Shown piece after piece: positions 32,606 through 35,075 of a stretch of DNA of 35,075 nucleotides. A model generated the notes under the pieces. The model saw only the letters and a program-made list of their open reading frames with translations, had not been told where the DNA came from and made no database searches. The first letter of the stretch is position 1, and every line of letters begins with the position of its first letter. This DNA comes from Treponema sp. (lineage in GTDB: Bacteria > Spirochaetota > Spirochaetia > Treponematales > Treponemataceae), in assembly GCA_016296655.1 (NCBI GenBank), contig JAEDIW010000030.1:1-35075 (forward strand), read 5' to 3'. The position numbers and the translations under genes are program-made.

Positions 32606-32625
32606 TTTCTGCACATGTGCAGAAA
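32606..32625. repeat. Perfect 20-base palindrome after pta
   Basis: TTTCTGCACATGTGCAGAAA is fully symmetric; as RNA it gives a seven-base-pair stem with a six-base loop. No T-run follows, so it is not a standard terminator. It begins the 356-base gene-free stretch 32584-32939. Confidence 0.6.
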
Positions 32626-32704
32626 ACATGTCTTGCGGTATTCCGCTTTCGCTTCGGCCTCTCACTTTTAGACCTTCACAGCACTGCTGTTCAGAGATTC
32701 GCCT

Positions 32705-32829
32705 GGGGCTGTCCAAAAAGTATAGTTCATAGTGTCATTTTCGAATTTATTTCGGAATCTCTACACCATATACCGTGCAGATGCTGAAGTAAATTCAGCA
32801 TGACAGAACTAATTAGACAGCCCCTTTTT
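32705..32829. repeat. Paired inverted REP-like element in the pta-rfbA gap
   Basis: Outer arms GGGGCTGTC (32705-32713) and GACAGCCCC (32816-32824, then five T) enclose two hairpin units. Unit one, TTTCGAA/TTCGGAA (32739-32757), and unit two, ATGCTGAA/TTCAGCAT (32781-32801), are inverted copies of a GTCAT...TGAATTTAYTTC...ATCT pattern. It resembles a bacterial interspersed mosaic element. The T-run also allows a terminator role. The remainder of 32626-32704 holds no gene. Confidence 0.6.
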
Positions 32830-32868
32830 CATCTGGATTGCAGGTAATTTTACAGGAAGTTTTTTAAG

Positions 32869-32897
32869 TTGCCAGAATAAGCTCTGGGCATTATAAT
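32869..32897 (+). promoter_or_regulatory. Promoter of rfbA
   Basis: TTGCCA (32869-32874), a 17-base spacer and perfect TATAAT (32892-32897). The transcript would begin near 32904, about 35 bases before the ATG. Confidence 0.7.
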
Positions 32898-32939
32898 TCT
32901 AAGATATTTGAATTTTACTTGAAAGATTTTGGAGAATTT

Positions 32940-33821
32940 ATGAAAGGAATTATTCTTGCAGGCGGTTCTGGAACCCGGCTTTATCCTATTACAAAAGCAA
33001 TTTCCAAGCAAATTATTCCATTATATGACAAACCGATGATTTATTATCCTCTGTCAGTTCTTATGCTTGCCGGCATAAAGGATGTGCTTGTCATTTCAAC
33101 TCCCAGAGATTTAAAAGTGTTTGAAGAACTCCTTGGTGACGGGCATTGGCTTGGAATGAATATTGAATATGCAGTACAGGAAAAACCGAATGGTCTGGCA
33201 GAAGCCTTTATAATTGGAGAAAAATTTATTGCAGGAAATAACGTTGCCTTGATTCTTGGCGACAATGTTTTTTATGGTCAGGCATTTTCTGATACATTAA
33301 AAAGTGCTGTAAAAAGGGTAGAATCGGAAGGCGGTGCAAATATTTTTGGATATTTTGTAAAGGATCCGTCTGCCTATGGTGTTGTAGAATTTGATGAATC
33401 TGGCAAAGTCCTTGGAATTGAAGAAAAACCTGAAAATCCTAAGAGCAATTATGCTGTTCCTGGACTTTATTTTTATGACAATTCTGTAGTTGAAATTGCA
33501 AAAAATACAAAACCCTCCAAGCGGGGTGAAATTGAAATTACTTCAGTAAACAATGCATATCTTGAAAAAGGCAGTCTTTTTGTAAATCTTTTGGGAAGAG
33601 GTCTTGCATGGCTTGATACTGGAACTTATGACAGTTTGTGGGAAGCTGGAAACTATATTGCAACCATTCAGAAACGTCAGGGTCTTTATGTTTCTTGCAT
33701 AGAAGAAATTGCATACCTTAACGGCTGGATTTCAAAAGATCAGCTGCTTAGTCTTGCATCAGGTTATAAAACAGATTATGGCCGCTATCTTGAATACATT
33801 GCGCAGCAAAGGAAACGCTGA
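32940..33821 (+). CDS. rfbA: Glucose-1-phosphate thymidylyltransferase
   Basis: RfbA (RmlA) makes dTDP-glucose from glucose-1-phosphate and dTTP, the first step of dTDP-rhamnose synthesis for surface polysaccharide. The 293-residue protein has MKGIILAGGSGTRLYPITKAISKQIIPLYDKPMIYYPLS, the sugar-binding segment VQEKPNGLAEAF, ALILGDNVFYG, IEEKPENPKSNYAVPGLYFYD, and GRGLAWLDTGTYDSLWEA. All match RmlA, including length. ATG 32940 is used with GGAG at 32931-32934; an in-frame TTG at 32919 only adds residues not found in the family. It is followed by a repeat-containing gap and rfbB. Confidence 0.96.
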   Translation: MKGIILAGGSGTRLYPITKAISKQIIPLYDKPMIYYPLSVLMLAGIKDVLVISTPRDLKVFEELLGDGHWLGMNIEYAVQEKPNGLAEAFIIGEKFIAGNNVALILGDNVFYGQAFSDTLKSAVKRVESEGGANIFGYFVKDPSAYGVVEFDESGKVLGIEEKPENPKSNYAVPGLYFYDNSVVEIAKNTKPSKRGEIEITSVNNAYLEKGSLFVNLLGRGLAWLDTGTYDSLWEAGNYIATIQKRQGLYVSCIEEIAYLNGWISKDQLLSLASGYKTDYGRYLEYIAQQRKR

Positions 33822-33861
33822 ATAAAATCTTATTGAGGATTTTTCATTGGAACCTTGAATA

Positions 33862-33914
33862 CTTCAAGTTAAGGCACGCTATTACTCAGGGCCTTGACTT
33901 CGCTGTTTTTAGGG
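33862..33914 (-). repeat. Dispersed intergenic repeat, copy 2
   Basis: AAGTTAAGG (33866-33874) pairs with CCTTGACTT (33892-33900) with one G-U pair. The minus strand reads TAAAAACAGCGAAGTCAAGG and then TAGCGTGCCTTAACTT, almost the same as the plus strand at 15475-15526. It sits between rfbA and rfbB, so the two genes may still be co-transcribed through it. Confidence 0.6.
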
Positions 33915-33971
33915 TTTGTGTTAAGTCCTTAATGTAGCTGAAAAATCAGGAAAATAAAAACAGGAAAAAAG

Positions 33972-35060
33972 ATGAGAAAACTTAACGACATTTTAATAAC
34001 GGGTGGTGCCGGCTTTATCGGTTCAAATTTTATTCATTACATGTTTAGTGAAGAAAGCAGTTTTAAAGGCAGGATTATCAATGTTGACTGCCTGACTTAT
34101 GCCGGCAATTTGGAAAGTCTGGAGGACATTGAGAAAAAGTATTCAGGTTCAAGATATTTTTTTGAAAAAGCAGACATTACGGATAGAGCCGCAATCGACG
34201 CTATTTTCAAAAAATATGAGATTGATACGGTGATTCATTTTGCAGCAGAAAGTCATGTTGACCGTTCGATTCTGGGGCCTCAGGCTTTTGTATCGACTAA
34301 TGTGAACGGAACGTTTACATTACTGGAAGCTGCAAGAAATTTCTGGAAGAAAAGTGACGGTTCTATTCGAACAGATGTTCTTTTTCATCATGTAAGTACT
34401 GATGAAGTTTACGGTTCTCTTGGAGAAACTGGGTATTTTACGGAAAATACACCTTATTCTCCGCGCTCTCCATATTCTGCAAGTAAGGCCTCAAGCGATC
34501 ATCTTGCAATGGCCTATTTTCATACTTACGGTTTGCCTGTTACGCTTTCAAACTGCTCCAATAATTATGGGCCTTATCAGTTTCCTGAAAAGCTTCTGCC
34601 ATTGATGATTGCAAATATCCGCGACGGCAAACCTTTGCCTGTATATGGAAATGGAACGAATATCAGAGATTGGGTTTACGTTGAAGACCACAACCGTGCT
34701 GTCTGGCTGATTGTAAACAAAGGCCGCGCAGGTGAAAAATATAACATTGGTGGTGAAAACGAATGGCAGAATATAAAGCTGCTGCATAAGGTGATTGAAC
34801 TTACATCTGCGCGGCTTGGAAAAAATGCCAGTGATGTTGAAAAAACTATAACTTTTGTAAAGGACAGGCCTGGACACGATTTGCGCTATGCAATTGACTG
34901 TACAAAGATAAAGCAGGAACTGGGCTGGCAGCGAAAAATGTCATTTGAAGAAGGGCTTGGGCGAACTGTTGACTGGTATCTTGAAAATCAGGCATGGGTC
35001 GACCATATTATATCTGGTGAATATACAAAATGGATTGAAAAAAACTATCAAAAACGGTAG
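33972..35060 (+). CDS. rfbB: dTDP-glucose 4,6-dehydratase
   Basis: RfbB (RmlB) converts dTDP-glucose to dTDP-4-keto-6-deoxyglucose, the second rhamnose step. The 362-residue short-chain dehydrogenase has the NAD motif GGAGFIGSN (11-19), DCLTYAGNLESL, FAAESHVDRSI and the STDEVYG segment with the catalytic acid pair. The catalytic YxxxK is in SPYSASKASSDH, followed by SNNYGPYQFPEKLLPLMI and the conserved RDWVYVEDH. The end is complete. AGGA lies upstream of ATG 33972. rfbC and rfbD probably follow outside the window. Confidence 0.96.
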   Translation: MRKLNDILITGGAGFIGSNFIHYMFSEESSFKGRIINVDCLTYAGNLESLEDIEKKYSGSRYFFEKADITDRAAIDAIFKKYEIDTVIHFAAESHVDRSILGPQAFVSTNVNGTFTLLEAARNFWKKSDGSIRTDVLFHHVSTDEVYGSLGETGYFTENTPYSPRSPYSASKASSDHLAMAYFHTYGLPVTLSNCSNNYGPYQFPEKLLPLMIANIRDGKPLPVYGNGTNIRDWVYVEDHNRAVWLIVNKGRAGEKYNIGGENEWQNIKLLHKVIELTSARLGKNASDVEKTITFVKDRPGHDLRYAIDCTKIKQELGWQRKMSFEEGLGRTVDWYLENQAWVDHIISGEYTKWIEKNYQKR

Positions 35061-35075
35061 TTCTGCTTGAAAAAA

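Overview
The window looks like chromosomal DNA of a diderm, host- or gut-associated spirochaete, most likely a Treponema. The evidence is AT-rich coding sequence, a LolCDE lipoprotein-export operon (which implies an outer membrane), a Borrelia-type PUR-domain nucleic-acid-binding protein, an McsA/McsB/ClpC cluster, and several secreted proteins with FAGG-type leader peptides. The genus is inferred from gene content; there is no rRNA. I see no tRNA, rRNA, transposase, prophage or CRISPR array.

Positions 1-14079, all on the plus strand, carry housekeeping genes: an orphan Cas2-like protein, prfB with an intact programmed +1 frameshift site, a secreted coiled-coil/PEGA-like membrane protein, ftsY, a secreted hypothetical protein, lolC-lolD-lolE, mcsA-mcsB-clpC and avtA. 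The McsB homologue appears to have lost its catalytic glutamates and may be a pseudokinase.

Positions 14197-18848, plus strand, hold an orphan NMT1-like solute-binding protein and a tight unit of phosphoribosyltransferase, secreted beta-helix protein and RNase HII. From 18920 to 28265 the genes run on the minus strand. In transcription order they are a Bax inhibitor-1 protein, a YesM-like histidine kinase, a YesN-like AraC response regulator, TRAP transporter genes dctP-dctQ-dctM, uxaC (uronate isomerase), and the PUR-domain gene. The natural reading is a two-component system controlling uptake and isomerisation of hexuronates. The regions upstream of dctP, dctQ and uxaC each hold a similar series of hairpins, including one with a shared GCGTTGC core and compensatory stem changes, and each series ends in a hairpin just before the ribosome binding site. 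This is the best candidate for an undescribed regulatory RNA or repeat family.

Positions 28396-31429, plus strand, hold a three-gene overlapping unit: an M24 peptidase, a GHMP kinase closely resembling plant galacturonokinase, and a sugar-1-phosphate nucleotidylyltransferase. This extends the uronate theme. The window ends with pta and the first two dTDP-rhamnose genes, rfbA and rfbB; an intergenic repeat cluster separates pta from rfbA.

Many intergenic regions contain structured repeats: an element at 15475-15526 recurs inverted at 33862-33914, a 112-base element lies at 19433-19544, and a paired inverted REP-like element lies at 32705-32829.
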